Origin: Manis javanica
Taxonomy: Eukaryota; Chordata; Mammalia; Pholidota; Manidae
Direction of reading: 5' to 3'
DNA length: 64,000 bases
Assembly: GCF_040802235.1 (NCBI RefSeq)
Contig: NC_133156.1
Location: 183,966,351-184,030,350 of the forward strand
Part shown: positions 27,001 through 42,000 of the stretch, one piece after another
How positions within the stretch are numbered: the stretch's first letter is position 1
How the letters are laid out: each line of letters begins with the position of its first letter
Position numbers and translations under genes: made by a program
The notes under the pieces: generated by a model
Seen by the model: the letters and a program-made list of their open reading frames with translations, nothing else
Databases searched by the model: none
Told to the model about the DNA's origin: nothing

Positions 27001-30000
27001 ACTTACAACCAGTAATGCTTATAGCAAAAAGAGCCTACAAGTTGAACTATTATATGAAACATTTAAGTCAGATAGATCATGAAGGTGAAGGACAAAAGTT
27101 TACATTAATAAAAAATGCCTATTGTGGATAACATTTTGTACAGAGCATCTAGGTATAAAGTGTTAGTGCAAAATTATGGAGAAGTTTGACTAAAAGATAA
27201 CTCATGTATGACCTAAAAATCTAGTTCCAACAGATGACAAATTTACTGTACTGAATAACCCAAGTCTATTTTCTGAATAAAATCAGTTATGTGGATTTAA
27301 AGCACATAACTTCATTTAAAGCAACTCTTCATTTAAAGCAACTTATTTTCATAAAACTCATACTGTTTTTATCATCTCCCTTCAATTTACAAAACAATTA
27401 GGTTTCCCCATTACTCCTACAACAGTAATCCCTGATATAAAAAGTTATAATACCACCTATTTTCTCACCCATAATGCAAAATAAGGGACAATATATCTAT
27501 TTCATTATTTTGTTATCAAAAGCCAAAAAATTAAGCATACTCAAAAGAATGGTGATTCAAAGTTATTGCTCAAGTTTCTATAATTGGATGTTAAGTGTTT
27601 AAGAGATTAAAGATATAAGAGATTAAACATCATGGAATTCTTTAAGTAACCAGTAAAATATAGTGAAAATATGGGCTTTAGAACAAGAAAGACTTGGGGT
27701 TGAAGAGCTCTGCTTCTCACTAGCTGTTATGACAGGATAGTCATGCTGTACCTCACCTATATGGAGACAAATGCCTTGATAAACATAAAAGATTATGTTA
27801 CAAAATAAACAAATGCATAATCTGACATTTATAAGACACTGGGACACTGTGAAGAATCTGCACGTTAGAGTAGGCAGTTAGACATAAGCAGGAGAGAGAC
27901 ACCAGCCCATCACCAAGGAAGACTCCTCCCTGACCAACCCCTAGGCCCTCCATAGCTCCCAATTCCATGTTAAGGATGCCTATTGTGAAGAAGCCCAGGA
28001 CCAAAGGGGCTTCCCTGATTACAGGGCATGTGCAAGGTCCAAAGACCTTGTCCAAGGGTAACCCCACCTCATTAAAAATAATATCTAAATCTAATTAACA
28101 CTGTGGTGTTGGCTCCACTGTGGGCTTCGCTTAGGTACTTATGGGTAAGGTGCCTAAGCACTGAGGAAAAGGTTATGTAACCTAGAGCTGTCAATCAACC
28201 TGTCAATCAAATGACAGAAGATGCAGAGGCAGGACTTCCTACCATCTTAAGAAAAAAAAAAGCCAACCTAACCCTAATAGCAGGGCTACTTCCAGTTTCC
28301 AGAGCCCACTCTCCTGCCTCTAGAGTGTACTTTTCACTTTTACTCAATATAATCCTTTGCTGCTTTTGCTTGCTATCTCGTGTCTCAACTGAATTCTTTC
28401 CCTCAAGAAGAAAAGAAGACACAACACATTCCACCAGTAACATACATATTTATTTACTTTACCCCTTTTAAATTCTTAGGTTAGGAGCTAGAATCCAAAC
28501 TTACCTGAGAAATAAATGCACTATGTAAGTTAGTATGTTTTAGAAAACAATTTCAGGCCAATTGAGTGCCTATTACTTGTCCAACGCTGTTCTATGTATG
28601 GGAGGAAAAAAGATGAAAAACATATGGCCCTCACAGTCCAACAGGGACACAGATACATTCTGAACTAAAGTGATCTAGCAAGAGATGATAATATCTTAGA
28701 AAGGGAATGTCTTGGGCAAAGGAAAGGAGTACTTTTGAGAATTATCTATGAAAAAAAGCTACAGGACTTGGTGAATGGATGTGGAGGAAAGAGTTTAGGA
28801 GGAGCGTAGGATGACTTCCAGGATTTGGCCTTTTTTGTAAGGTTGTTTGTTAATACTATCAATGACTGATACTGAGAAGACAGGGAAAAAAGGCAGGAAG
28901 GGATTGGGGCTGCAGAGGAAAGTTAATTACTGTTTTAGACAGATGAAATGAAACAACTTATAGAGGGCTAGTCAGCTGGATATCCAAGTATGGAACTCAT
29001 GGAAGGGGCCAGAACTTGAATCTTTTAATAAGTAATGTGAACAAAGGAGATCACTCTGGTGCATTGTGTGAAAATAATGAAAGAAATCAATGGGCAAAGG
29101 CACCCTCTGGAAGTTAAGAGGCAGACAGAGTAAGAGAATCTTAAGAAAGAAAATGAGAAGAAATGATCAGATAGGAAAAGAATCAGGAAAGTATAGCATT
29201 TCTAAACAAAGGTAGTACAGTAGAGAATTACAAGAAAAAACTAACAAACTATGACATACAAAATGCTAGAGAAGTTAGAATAAGGCCAAATGAGGCCACT
29301 AGATTTTGCAAACAGGACAATCCTAACTTCTGCAGGAAAGTTTCAGTGAGATAGTGGGGGCAAAAGACAGACTGCAGTAGGTTGAGAAATGACAGAAAGG
29401 AATGGAGAGAGAGACAGAATCTGTAGACTACTCTGAAGAAGTGGCTTAGAAGGGAGAGAACAGTTGCTGTAGGAGGGATTCTGGGTCAAGGGAGGGTTCT
29501 TTGATAAGAGACATTTGACCATATTTTAAAGGCTAAGGGAGAATAAAAGGTGGGGAAAAGTTGAAGACACAGATTAAATGATAAAAGTCCAGAACAAACA
29601 GGAACTGATAGGACTATGAACACAAGAGAAGGCTGGCTTGAACAGGGATGAAGTACCTTAACTGTTGGGAGAGGAGAGGATGAACAGACAGGTGAGGAAG
29701 ACTAGGAATTTGAACAAACTATTGCCTGATTGCCTCAAGTTTATATAAAAAAAAGGAGAGTTCCCATACTGACAGAGGTTATTGCACAGGAAGCTTGGGC
29801 AGAGTGGCAAGGGTTTGATGTGACTGCTGAAATGAATGAAAAAGAAGAGTGCCCAAGTGAAAGTTATAGTATAAAGAGTCCCAAGATCCAAGCTTAGTGC
29901 TAAGATGTGACTTTGCAGTGGCACCAATGCAAAAGTTGTAGAATATTCTACAGCAGTACTCAGCATTGAGTGAGGCATTTAGGAACAAGAAGGGTTTAAT

Positions 30001-33000
30001 TTAGCTTCAGGATTTTGCCAAGCAGAGGAAAAGAACTGAAAGCAGTTGTCATGAAAGAGTGACTTGGATGATCTATCATGAAACCCAGGCCTGAAGAAGG
30101 CAGGCGAGGTTTGAAAGACTGACAAAAAATGGAAGGCTTAAAATGGATTAGAAATCAAGTAACAGCATAAAAGGGAATGAGGCTATGAGCCCATTATAAA
30201 GTTATATGTAGCCTGAAAACTACTGGTTGCTGAGAAATTCTGGGTTACAAGGTTCATGGTATTTCCATAGGTAGTGAGTGCCTAATGTTCAGCAAATACA
30301 AATGTTACTGGAGTTGAGGTCAAATTACAGGAGGCTAGGGTATTATATGGAATGATCAGATGGACACATTATGCAACTGAACAGGAGTGGAGACGCAGAC
30401 AGGAAATCAAGTGTTTAAGTCTTAATTAATGTGGACAAATACCTAAGAGTCGGGAGAGAGAGGACAGAGGGTGAGTAGGATCATATGTGATAATGGTTTG
30501 AAAAGGGCATTTAGGTAGTGCCGTGACTTTCTGGCCTTCTAGTTCTATACTGGCAGGGTGCCTTAACTATAAGTTAAGAAAGTCCTCTGTAGGGAAAATA
30601 GTTATCTTCTGGGAAAGCGGAATAAATGGAGGGAAGAGATGGAAGATATGAGTTTATTGACCTGGTTCCAGAACACATAATAGAAAGGTTTGGGAGGAAC
30701 AGCAACAAGGTAAGTGAGAGGTATCAAGGAGTGAAGTATGACGACGAGAGTACGGAATAAAATAGATTTAATGATCTGACTTAAGATAACTACAATGCTA
30801 TGAAATAATGAAGTTCAACCTGCTTGATACAGTTGAATCCTAAAATACAATGCTTCTATACAAAGTCCTGATTTAATTTGGAATTCAACATATTTCTAAA
30901 ATTTCTGACATTAGGATAGTCAAAATGGTTTCCAACTCCTTAGGATGCATAAGTTTGATGCCACATTTTGCCCCCTCACAAACAGCATAGCACATAATTT
31001 TAATTTATATTTGGTTTTTGAAACTAATGTTTATTTGGATATATAGAAAAACCTATTTATTCATTTATATCTTTTAGATGAGGTATTCTAAAATGAAAAA
31101 GAGCCGTCTCCTATAACTAAAAAAAACTGTATTTGTATTGTATTTATATATCTGAAAAATTTTTTTATTTTTTATTGAGAAAAAAAGGCTGAAATCTGTT
31201 CAGAAATATAGGATCTAAATTCATTTCAATTCTGTACTCAGTAAAAAGTTTCAGACTAGAAACACTTGTACTCATCTTGTATTCCAAAAATATAAAGGTT
31301 ACCCACTTGCATAACAGACACACCTAAATTAAACTACTTTAGAACTTAAAAAAAGAAAAACACCTCTTTCAAAATTCATTTCTAAAGAGCCTTAGAAAGA
31401 AGTACAGTTAGAGTGCAACTGACCTTGGCCTCTAATATTACACCATTGCTAGGGCCTAGTGTATAACACAGACCAAAACTATTACAGAAATGCTATGTTA
31501 TAGAGAATATAATCTTCAGAGAAATTATGGTCAAAACCCCCCACAACCACATAATTGTGTTAGACACCCCCTCATTTTGGCTCTCCAAAATTAGTACTGT
31601 AAAAACAATTTACATAAAATTAACAGAAAAGCAGTGGCTACAAACCTGCTAGTGATTTTATAAAAGTGCATTACATTCAAATATACCAAAAGTATTAGCT
31701 CTAGGCTTGCCTTCCATTCAATACCTTTCTGAGTAAGTATCCAATTTCAACAACTTAAATCTGTAAACATACTGCTTTATTAAAAAAAAAAAATGAAGTG
31801 TCAAGAATATTTTTCATACAAATTTATAACTTACTGTTTACAATTTACAAATTTTGAGTAGAAATTCTATTTTCTATTTCTTATATGCATATACAGTACT
31901 AAATTGAATCTTATATAAGCACTAAATTTAACTTAGAAAATTAAATCAGTAATTGTTTAAAAAATTATAAATTGTATTCACAAAGATCACATTTGCTTTG
32001 ACACAAGGTTTAAAACTAGAATAAGTAAATTTAAGGAGTATTAATAGAAAAAGCAGTTATGCCCTTTAAATAATACTTCAAAAGTAATTTTTAAAAGTCT
32101 AGTCCAAAACAGTATACTAGTTAATCAAAGAACACCCATATTACAGAAACCTATGTAGCCATTTAAATATCCTGGAGAGTACTTAATTATATGGGAAAAT
32201 ACCTATAATATGTAATGTGAACACATAAAAGTATCCAGATAGTATAAAAATGGCTTTGGTATAAAAATGTAGACCTTGGGATTAAGAATAATTACTATTT
32301 ATTCCTTTCTATGATATATTTCACTGTTACAATAAAAAAGATTACTTAAAATCACAATTTCATCATGTTCTCTTACCTGAAGGTACTAGAGAATCTTGTT
32401 CAATAATTCTTGCAGAGGCCAAATCACTGATAATATACTGTAACCTTAAATGTCTAAATACTGACACAAATGGTTTTCCTTGCTCAGTTTCAAGAAAGGT
32501 CATACCTTCAAGATCTATAAAAAACAGTTAAAATTAAATAGGCATTCTTTTCAAATATATTACTTTATTTCTAAATTCAGGTGTGTGGATTAAAAACTCA
32601 GGGAGATTTAGAAAAAAGCCCCAGGAAATTAACTTTGGTCCTAGTAGACCTGAGTTAAGAATTCAGTTGTACACTTTCTGGGATTTAAAGCTAATAGTGT
32701 AGCAAAGTGGGAAAGGAAGGCTTGAGAACGGTAGTTAGGATTATGGTATCTCTCCAGAATGCCCTCTCCCTGGGACTGAACACTCTGGTGGAGAGCTAGT
32801 GCCCAAACGCCTCACTCAAGTGTCTTCACAAGACATACAAGACATGGAACATCTCCTGGGATTCTTCTAACTTATGCTTTAGCTACATGTGATGAACATT
32901 AGTTAATGTAGTAGTTCTCTATTAAAATACAAAACAAGACACAAAAACATTGTAGCCAGGGATTTGTAAAAACAGGTGGTATTTAATATTAAAAGAATTC

Positions 33001-36000
33001 AAGTTTATGAAGTATATGAATTTTTTTCTTTTAGGGAGAATTTAAGGCTATTTCTAAACATAGTTACTGTAAGTTGCATTCCAATGTGCTTTCATCAGTG
33101 GAAAGGAAAGGTCTAGAGTTACTGCTATCAAACACAGACTTCTACCTAAGCAACAGCTGCTTTTCTATTAAACAAGGTATACCTTTGGGAGTGGACCAGC
33201 CCTGCTGCTATTACGGATAGGAGAAAAAAGTTGAGAGTTGCTATTGTAGACAATTTTGTCTCAAAATACATGATTCATGGAACACCGATTTGCTGTGAAC
33301 CACAAAGGAGGTGCTGCCCACTAAAATAATTTTTATCCTGAAAACTGCAAAGAGACAGTCAAGTTAATGAAAATAATTTTCACAATTTAAAAATTTTTTT
33401 CACATATATTTTTTGTTTTCCTTTGGTGATTGCCCATAATGAAATCAAGCAAACAAGAAGGCAATAAGTTCATTTTTAAAAATTAATAGTTTACTTACTT
33501 ACATAGCAGGCATATAACTGTGGATTTACATGCCTTATCTTTTAAAAATGGTAACATTAGTTCTAGTTCATATGTTGTATTAAATGTGCCCATTTCTGGG
33601 GTGTATTGAGCCATTATGTTCTTACAAGTGCTCCACCATAAGAACAAGTTATAAAAATGTAATTCTAGATTGTCTTATAAAAATCTGGAAATAATCCCAG
33701 GAAGACTTTTCTTTTAGGAAGTAGAAACATCTACTGTTTCTACTGAGTCCCTTTGTCTTTTTAGTTTCTCTATCCTCCTTATCTCTTTTAGTTTTTCTCT
33801 CTTCCTCTTTTTTTTATTAAAAAATTTCCCTCTGTAATTTTCCTAATCCCACTTTAACTGGCTCACTTAATTTTGTAAAAATTCATGGGATTAAGAGTAT
33901 GTTGTAAAGATTCTAGTTGACCAAAATGTGGCCATGTTAATTTTACCAGCCAAATTCAACAATAATCCTTACATATAATTGTATACAAAAATGTTTAACT
34001 TTAATTTTTTTGTAGTCCTGATCCATATATATCTGAAAAGCCAAATAATCAGAAAACCTAATATACCGAAATATAATGGGTGAAGGGACCCTGAGTGCTA
34101 TTTGTCTTATTTTCTGAATATTTCTCACCTCTATAATTTTAAAATTGTTTGAAATGATAGCTAAAATACTCATTGGAAAACAAGGGCACTGGACAGGTAT
34201 TTTGCTTTATGCAATAAATGTCTCCCTGCAAAGCTATCTTTAGCTGTGTACTTTTACACTAGGGAAGCTGGATGGAGAGCCTAGAGTGGGGAAACAAGCA
34301 GTGGGCCACAGCTTTCAATTCTGGTCTCTGCCACGCAGCTACAGAATAATTTATCTCTTGATGGACTGCTATGGTTAACCCATCTGGAGCTCAAACGAGC
34401 ATTTAAGTTTATGTTAACATTTACCTAACATCTACTGTTTCTACTGAGTCCCTCTGTCTTTTTAGTTTCTCTGTCCTCCTTATCTCTTTTAGTTTTTATC
34501 TCTCTCCCTCTTTTTTTATTTAAAAATTTCCCTCTGTAATTTTCCTAATCCCACTTTAACTGGCACAATGTAGCACTGAAATATAATTTAAAATACAAAT
34601 TTCGTATTTTGTTCTTTAAGTAAATCAAGTTATATTTTATTGGTATGGTTCTTTATATATTCTTGGCCCATGAGCTTGATAGGAAAATAATTTATCTGGC
34701 TCTGACCTAGGAAATCTCACTACATGAAATAATTATACAAAATTTATTTAAATGATACAAAAAGCATTAAAATTTAAAATTAAGAACTTTTAATCATCAA
34801 AAGATACCTTTAAGAAAAAGTAAAAAGATAACCTATAAATTGGAAGATAAATGACAAAGTACTGGTTATCAAGAATACAGAGTGCCTATTAAGAAAAGAT
34901 AAATATATTAAAATAGAAGACCTGAACAGAAGAGAAACATATGGACAATAACTACAGAAAGCCATCCGCAGTCTCTTTAAGCTTACAAGGAAATGAATAT
35001 TAAGACCATAACATGAAATAGTTCAGTAACAACTAAAACAAAATGACACGATGTCCAGTGGTGTGTAGAGCTGGCTCATACTGGCTCACACGAGCTGACC
35101 ATGTGCATTTCCCAACTCCCATTCAATGATGCTAGCCTGAAATCAGCCATGCTGGGAGAATTGGAACATGGAAATTTAAAAAATGCTACAAATGAGGGAT
35201 TATTTTTTCAGAGAGCCAGCTTACCAGCATACCACTGTATTATGTAGGTTAAGACATATATGTGTATTGCAATAACATTATTTTTTTTAAAGCAGGGAGT
35301 AATAATCACAAAATCTAAGACAGTGGTGGAAGTAAGTCAGAGGGACACAAAAGGAGAGAGGCACATAAGTAAACTGAAGTCACTGATGTACTAGTACTTG
35401 AAGATTAGTTCATGGAGGTTGAATATTATTAAAAACAGACAAAAATGATGGCCATGCAGAGACCAAAAGTCACAGTGAACTAAGAAAATCATGAACTAAG
35501 GATTACTATTTATCCACTTCTTTGTCCATAAGGGTTATTAAGTTTTTTTTTCTCTCTTTTAGCAAAGTAAAAAATACATTGCACACTCCACCTTCATCTA
35601 GATAAGAAAGACCTTATGGCAGTTGATCTTAACCAGTTTTAGATCACTCTCCCCTGAGAATCCAAAGACAATATGGAAGTTCTACATTTCCCCCTAGCCC
35701 CAAAATGCATGTAACACACATACACATATAAAATTTTTCATCCATTTTCAAGGGTTACTGACATACTTAAGTTTGTCTATGGGCCCCCCATGTTAAGAGC
35801 TGTTGTCTGATAAGACAGGGTTTATTAGGGAAAATTCAGTGAGGTCAAACAAAAGACAAATGCAGTCGCCAACATCTGTTGGTGATAAAATGGGAAAAAT
35901 AACAGTTTGGGGGAATCGAAGTACAGTGTTAGTTCAAGGAGTAGTAATTCAGTTAACACTAGGCAAGGCATTTTTCTTATCCAGCCTCAATTTTCTCAGT

Positions 36001-39000
36001 GTAAATGGGGGGCTGCAATAGAACTGTTAAGGTCCTCTCCAGCTCTAAAATTCTCTAGGTTTGTCTATATGTAAGTTAGGGCCTGATTTAATAAATTTCA
36101 ATTAAAAACTAAAACAAGAAACAAACTCTTAATAAAAATTACAGGCATACCTTTCCTCCTCTTAGAAAACCAGACATCTGTTTCAGTCAAAAGCTGTTTT
36201 AAAGATCCATTCCAAGAAGGCACAAGTTTAAGGTACATCCACTAGGTTAAAAAAGCAAGTAAAAAAGTTACAAGATTTCATCATTTTATGATTTTACATT
36301 TTCAAATTGCTTCCACCTTAAAACATAGTATTTAAAAGTCTTAATTTCCATTACAAGCAATTGAAAAAGTACACCTATCACATGACATGTGAACAAGCTT
36401 TAAATTCATCAAGGTATTAATCATGGCCCAATAATAAGAACAGAATGAGTGTGTGATGAGGAATAAATTAATCCCTGAAAAATATTTACGGTCTCAAACA
36501 CACTGTAGTCACACTATTAAAAATGTCAAGGCTTAATTTATATTACATTGGAAATCTTACACTAATTTATTCTATTCACCAATTAACTCAATTTCACTAC
36601 ATACTATGTGGGATTATAAAAGTAAGAAATTAAACAAGTGAAAAAGGAATTTCTTATTGTCCTATTGCTGTTGAGTGAGTATGCAGAGACTAGTTAAGGG
36701 CACTGACTTTTAAATCCAGGCCTTGATATTTAAAAGCTAGGCAAATTACCTCATTTCTCTGGGCCTTAATTTCTTCATTTGTAAAATGAGCATAATATGT
36801 CTACCTTGTAGGACATTAAAAGAATTAGTATGCAAAATATATTTTCAATAGTGCCCACCACATAGTAAGCATTTATTGTTACTGGCATACAAACAGTTGT
36901 AATAACAGTAAAGAATGAATGCTACCAGTGGCTCAGAGAGAGAAATGGGCTGTTGACCACTTCTTTAATGATTGGGTAACTCAGTTACTAAACTTCCTTA
37001 AAGAAAAATAATAATAAAATGTCATCTCATAAAAATAATTGCAATGATATAACCTAGAAGGTGTCTCATTCCAAGATTTCACAACTTGGTTAAATGCAGA
37101 CTCCATTGCTGGGGACAAAAGGCTGGAGGCAAAATTATGCAGTGGGAAAAGCAACAAACCAGGACTCATAGGCCTGGGTTCTGTCTCAAGTCTGTCACTT
37201 AGTAATTGCAAGAATTCTAAGTCTGACCATCTACAGAACAAGAATGGCTGATTTGTTTCTTCAGAGAGTTGTGAAAATAAAATTATATTTATAATGTTGA
37301 AACCTTTCAAAAGAATGATGTGGAAACATCTGTCTGAAATGCAAATAAGGTCTTTAGAATAATTTCAGTTATTTTCTAGAAAAAGTATATGTGAAAATTT
37401 CATCATAAAGTCATGAATCCAACTAAAGATTAACTTAGAAAACATTTTTGAAAATCATACCAAACACTTAATATTTCTGGTTATGTAAACTACGTAACAA
37501 TAACATGTTGAAAAAAATCTGGGAGAAAACAGAAATGTATTCCTAGGGTAGAAAAGCATAAGAAGAAAATTAAAATCACTCATGATACCAAGTCCCTAAA
37601 CATAAAGACTTTTCAACATTTTGGCATATTTCCTTTTACTTTTCTTACACTCAAAGCCATTTCCTTATCACTGGACACTAAATGCTTCCAGTTTTTCCCT
37701 ATGACATGCAATGTTGAACTTATATGCTCACATGTGTCATATTGCGTGAATACCTTTTTAAGAGCTGTGTATACATCCATCTCCACTTGCATCACAAATA
37801 AGTTAGATGAACCAATGAGCTGCTTCATGACATTTATACTAGAAAAGATAAAATAGAGGTAGTGAGTTCATATTCATGCAAAGACTAAAAGACCCTAGTG
37901 AAGCTGAAACTTTAAAGTTTTTCTATCAAAAGAAAATGTGGAATTAAAATTACATCAGTCTTCTTTCCCAGGTCAAAAAAATCTTAGAAAGCAATCAGTC
38001 TGAACACAGGGATACTTTTAATTCAGCTGGTATACTGTCAAAGGTTTTTTTGCATTGGTAGGAAAACAGAGTGTTGATCTGCTAATTAATCAAGTTAAAG
38101 CAAGGTCTCAATAAGATAACTTTCTGTATTTTCTGATAAAGTGGCAACCTTCTGCTTTTCTTTCCTCCCCATTCAATGTTTAAAAAAAAAAGACATTTAT
38201 CAAAATTTATTAAAACATCTACATCTTGAAAATAACCTTTAACCTCCAGGCTTAAGAGAACTGCTTAGTCATAATATTTTTCTTACTCTTAAAGAGTGGA
38301 TCAAGAAATACGTGTTAGTTTAAATTTAGAGTGGAAATGGTATCACCAGTTGTTTTTCTTTTTTTCCCTTTTTCTTTCCTTATTTAAGCCATAAAAAGCC
38401 AGAACAACATCTGGGTTTTTAAGATGACTACTACAATTTATCTTCCTTTTGAAAAAGCTCAATGATAAATTATAAAAGAGAAAATAATTCAAGTATTTCT
38501 AATGATTTTCAAACCAAACATACTGCTGAGCTTTGTTTATACCTTGACATTCCTCGGTGATTTTTTTGTAGACTAATGCTTCTCAGACTTTTCTACGAAA
38601 GTATCTCTTAAAAGCAGAAGAAAGGAAAGGACTCAGGACTCCAGGAGGTGGTCTAGTCATAAAAGTAACATTTCTATTAAGTCTTATATTTACTTGATCT
38701 TTAAAGTTCAAAGAAACTTGAATTCTCTCTATTCCATAACATACTTATATATAAAAATGTTTACACCTCTTTCCCTACCTGCCCAAATCAGTAAAACTGA
38801 CATTCCAGGAAGCTAGGCATTGTTAATTTAAGTCTTTGGTTTTGTACATTTTCATCTGAATCCCATATACTCCAACTGACATTTGTACCCTTGTCTCCAA
38901 AGCACCACTGTCAAGGAAATGCAAACCTGAAAATGACTGTGAAGGTTACTGGCCTTTAGAAGTTCATTCCTGCCCTGAGTTTCTCAGTCCACCAGGACTA

Positions 39001-42000
39001 TGTCAGCTCCCTTACTACAAACAAACCTCTGAGGGCAGAGACTATGACAATCAGCTCTTCATCCTTCACAGGACCAGGGTATCTTAATACACAGTAGACC
39101 TTCCAGGTAAGGAATGAATGAATAGTAAGAACATTTAATTCAAAAAGGCTAACTTGATTGTGGATTTAATATCATTAAGACTTAGCAAAAAGTTTAAAAC
39201 AATTTTCTCAAACTTAATTTCTCAATGGTAAAACTGGTTTTTAGAAGTAAATTTTTACATACTCTAAGAGGCCAGCAAAGGTGAGGTTAACACCTGAGAT
39301 TTTACTATAGTTTTATAGCAGCAATGAATGTTCCTCGGAAAATTGGCTAAGGCAGTAAACACACACATCGTTTGCAGTCAAAAAGAAATTTGAGCATTTC
39401 TTCAGTTCATGGACGTAGTCAAGATACCTTGATACCTTGAACAAGATACCTTGTTCACTTTCTCTTAAGTAATACATTTTTGTTTTATACACAAATATCT
39501 TGCATACTTAAAAAAATGAAAAACATTATTTTAGGATGAGTAATTACAAATTTATTTAAAATTCAAATACCTGAGTTCTTTAAAAAGTTCAACATTCTGG
39601 TGTGTCATCAAATTGTTTAGAAGCCATTCAAGGCACCTGAAAATAAAAAAATGGAATTATGACACTATATATCATGTATTTATGATTTACTAAGTAGTAC
39701 CTACAGTTAAAATAAAAACAGAATATTAGTCTTCCTAGGACATGCTAAAATTTTTTAACAACTGGAAATTTAGTATTGTTTTTGTCAGTAGTTAATAAGG
39801 GAATATTCTCTTTATATTAATAACAGCATTTCTAATTAAGAAAACCTTATTTCATGTTTGTTAAATGGTTTATGAAAGGGTTGGTATACTTCTATTACCT
39901 TCTCTATAATTTGAATATGGATACTGCAATTCTCAAGAGTTAAAAACTGTTAACAGTATCTATTATGTCTACTACTTAGAAAAAATTGAATAGAAAATGA
40001 ACTGTAAAAAGTAACCATAGTTTTTATAAGCATGTAAATCTCACCCATAGCCACTTACAAAGACAACACTTGTGAGGAAATTATTAATTAATAAGCCCAA
40101 ATGTAAAAAGGAACTTTATAAAGTTCTAGTCCCTTTTTTTTTTTCTTTCTTAAAACTATACATTCTTTTAAGAAACCAAAACAGCCAAATTCCCAAAAGT
40201 GGGATGGGAGGAAAAACAAGAAAGGTAACTCACTTTTTCTTTACAGAATCTAATCCATAGGTCCCTGCTGATGTGTAATAGCCACATACAGTTTTCACAT
40301 TAATTGTTTCCTTCATTGTCTCACCACACTGCTGTATTAAACCATCCTGTAAATATAAATAAGCACTGGAAAGGCCCATTTCACGTGGGAAAAATTAGCT
40401 CTGAATATGTGCTTTTAAGTATTAAAAAGGAAGAAAGAAAACTCATTAAGTGCAGCAAGCCTAAGTTTTTTATAAGGCCAGTAAAAATACTGAAAAAAAA
40501 TCCAGCAAGTATCCAACTAAATACTTGAAATGGAAAAATAGATGGGAGAGGGCAAAAGCAGTAGGACAGAGATGAATATTGCTATCCTCTTTCTTTTCTA
40601 TTCTTCCCTCACAGGGATCTTTGCAATATAAGCAGCAGCCTATCTGTTTTGCATGTTCTTTTTCAATTAAGACCTCTTTACATGGTTGACCATGGGATGA
40701 GTTAGGCAAGTAAACAATATGAATCATCAGAAAGTGTTCATTAAAGAGTAGAATACCTACAAATATCTAAGAGCTGCACCCAAAACAAATAAATCATTAT
40801 AAACTTACACTGAAATTGTAATCTAAAGTGTTTATACAGAAGATTTCAAATGAACTAAATTTGTTTAATATATGGAAAGACTGTCACTTCTTACTCAAAT
40901 TTCTGAAACATATTCATCATGCAAGGATATTATTAAGTTAAACAGTTAGTTAAGTCATAAAGATAATGCAAAAAAAAAAATGGATTTAGAACAAAACCAA
41001 AGGGCTAAAGTTAGAAAATAAAGCATACTTACTGGAAATAGGTATTGAAAATATCAAAATATTTAAAAAGTCAAATGACCTCAGCTAAATATATTTAGCA
41101 GAGCATTAACTTCAAATAAACCAGTATGCAAATGCCACATAAAAGGAAATTTAACTTTTTTAAAAGGTCAGAATAAAACATTGACTCTATTAGGAATTTA
41201 AACTTACTCGGAAGTCATTCTAGACCCCTCCCCTTTCTTCAACATCTCAACTGCTACAAATCCAGTGGATTATCCCTGCTTAACTTCTCTGGTATCCATC
41301 CAATCTTTCCCCCTCCATGCTTATTGCTATTACCCTAATTTAGACTCGCACTTGGGATTCCCGCAGTAAGTTTTTATCTCCGAATGTTGTACTCATCTCT
41401 TTTCTTCAATCCATCTTTCACATTTTCCTGAAGTATTCTTTCTAAAATATAACTGTCTTTCTCTGATTAAAATCTTCCAAAAGTACTTGTATATAAAGTC
41501 TAAACTTCTTAAAAGGTATAGAGGGACTTTCATGATCTGGCCTCTGCCCTCCTCTCTCCAACCCTTCTTATGTTCTATGCTAGAGCATGTTCCATTCAGA
41601 TCTTCTAATCCTCCACTGTTTCACATCTATGGGTCTCACTTTGCTCTGCATGAAATGCTCTTCCTTTCCACCTTCTTTGCAAGATAAATACAATTTCAGT
41701 TTTCAAGGCTTAACCTCAAACATAACTGCCTTCTTTGATACCACCAAGTTGAACTGACCATCCACTCCTGAACTGACCATTTTGAGCAACCACTGAATCC
41801 TACAGGACACTTATTATCATACCTATAATACTGGACAACTCTTATTATACTTTTAAGTCTGTATATCAACCCTCCATTCCCTATTCTACACACACATACT
41901 GCAAGCTCCTGGAAGGTGAGGACTGTATCTTAATATACCTTTGCATATCCGTGCCTTGTTTGACACACTGCTTAATATACTTCCATTGAATGAACAGATC

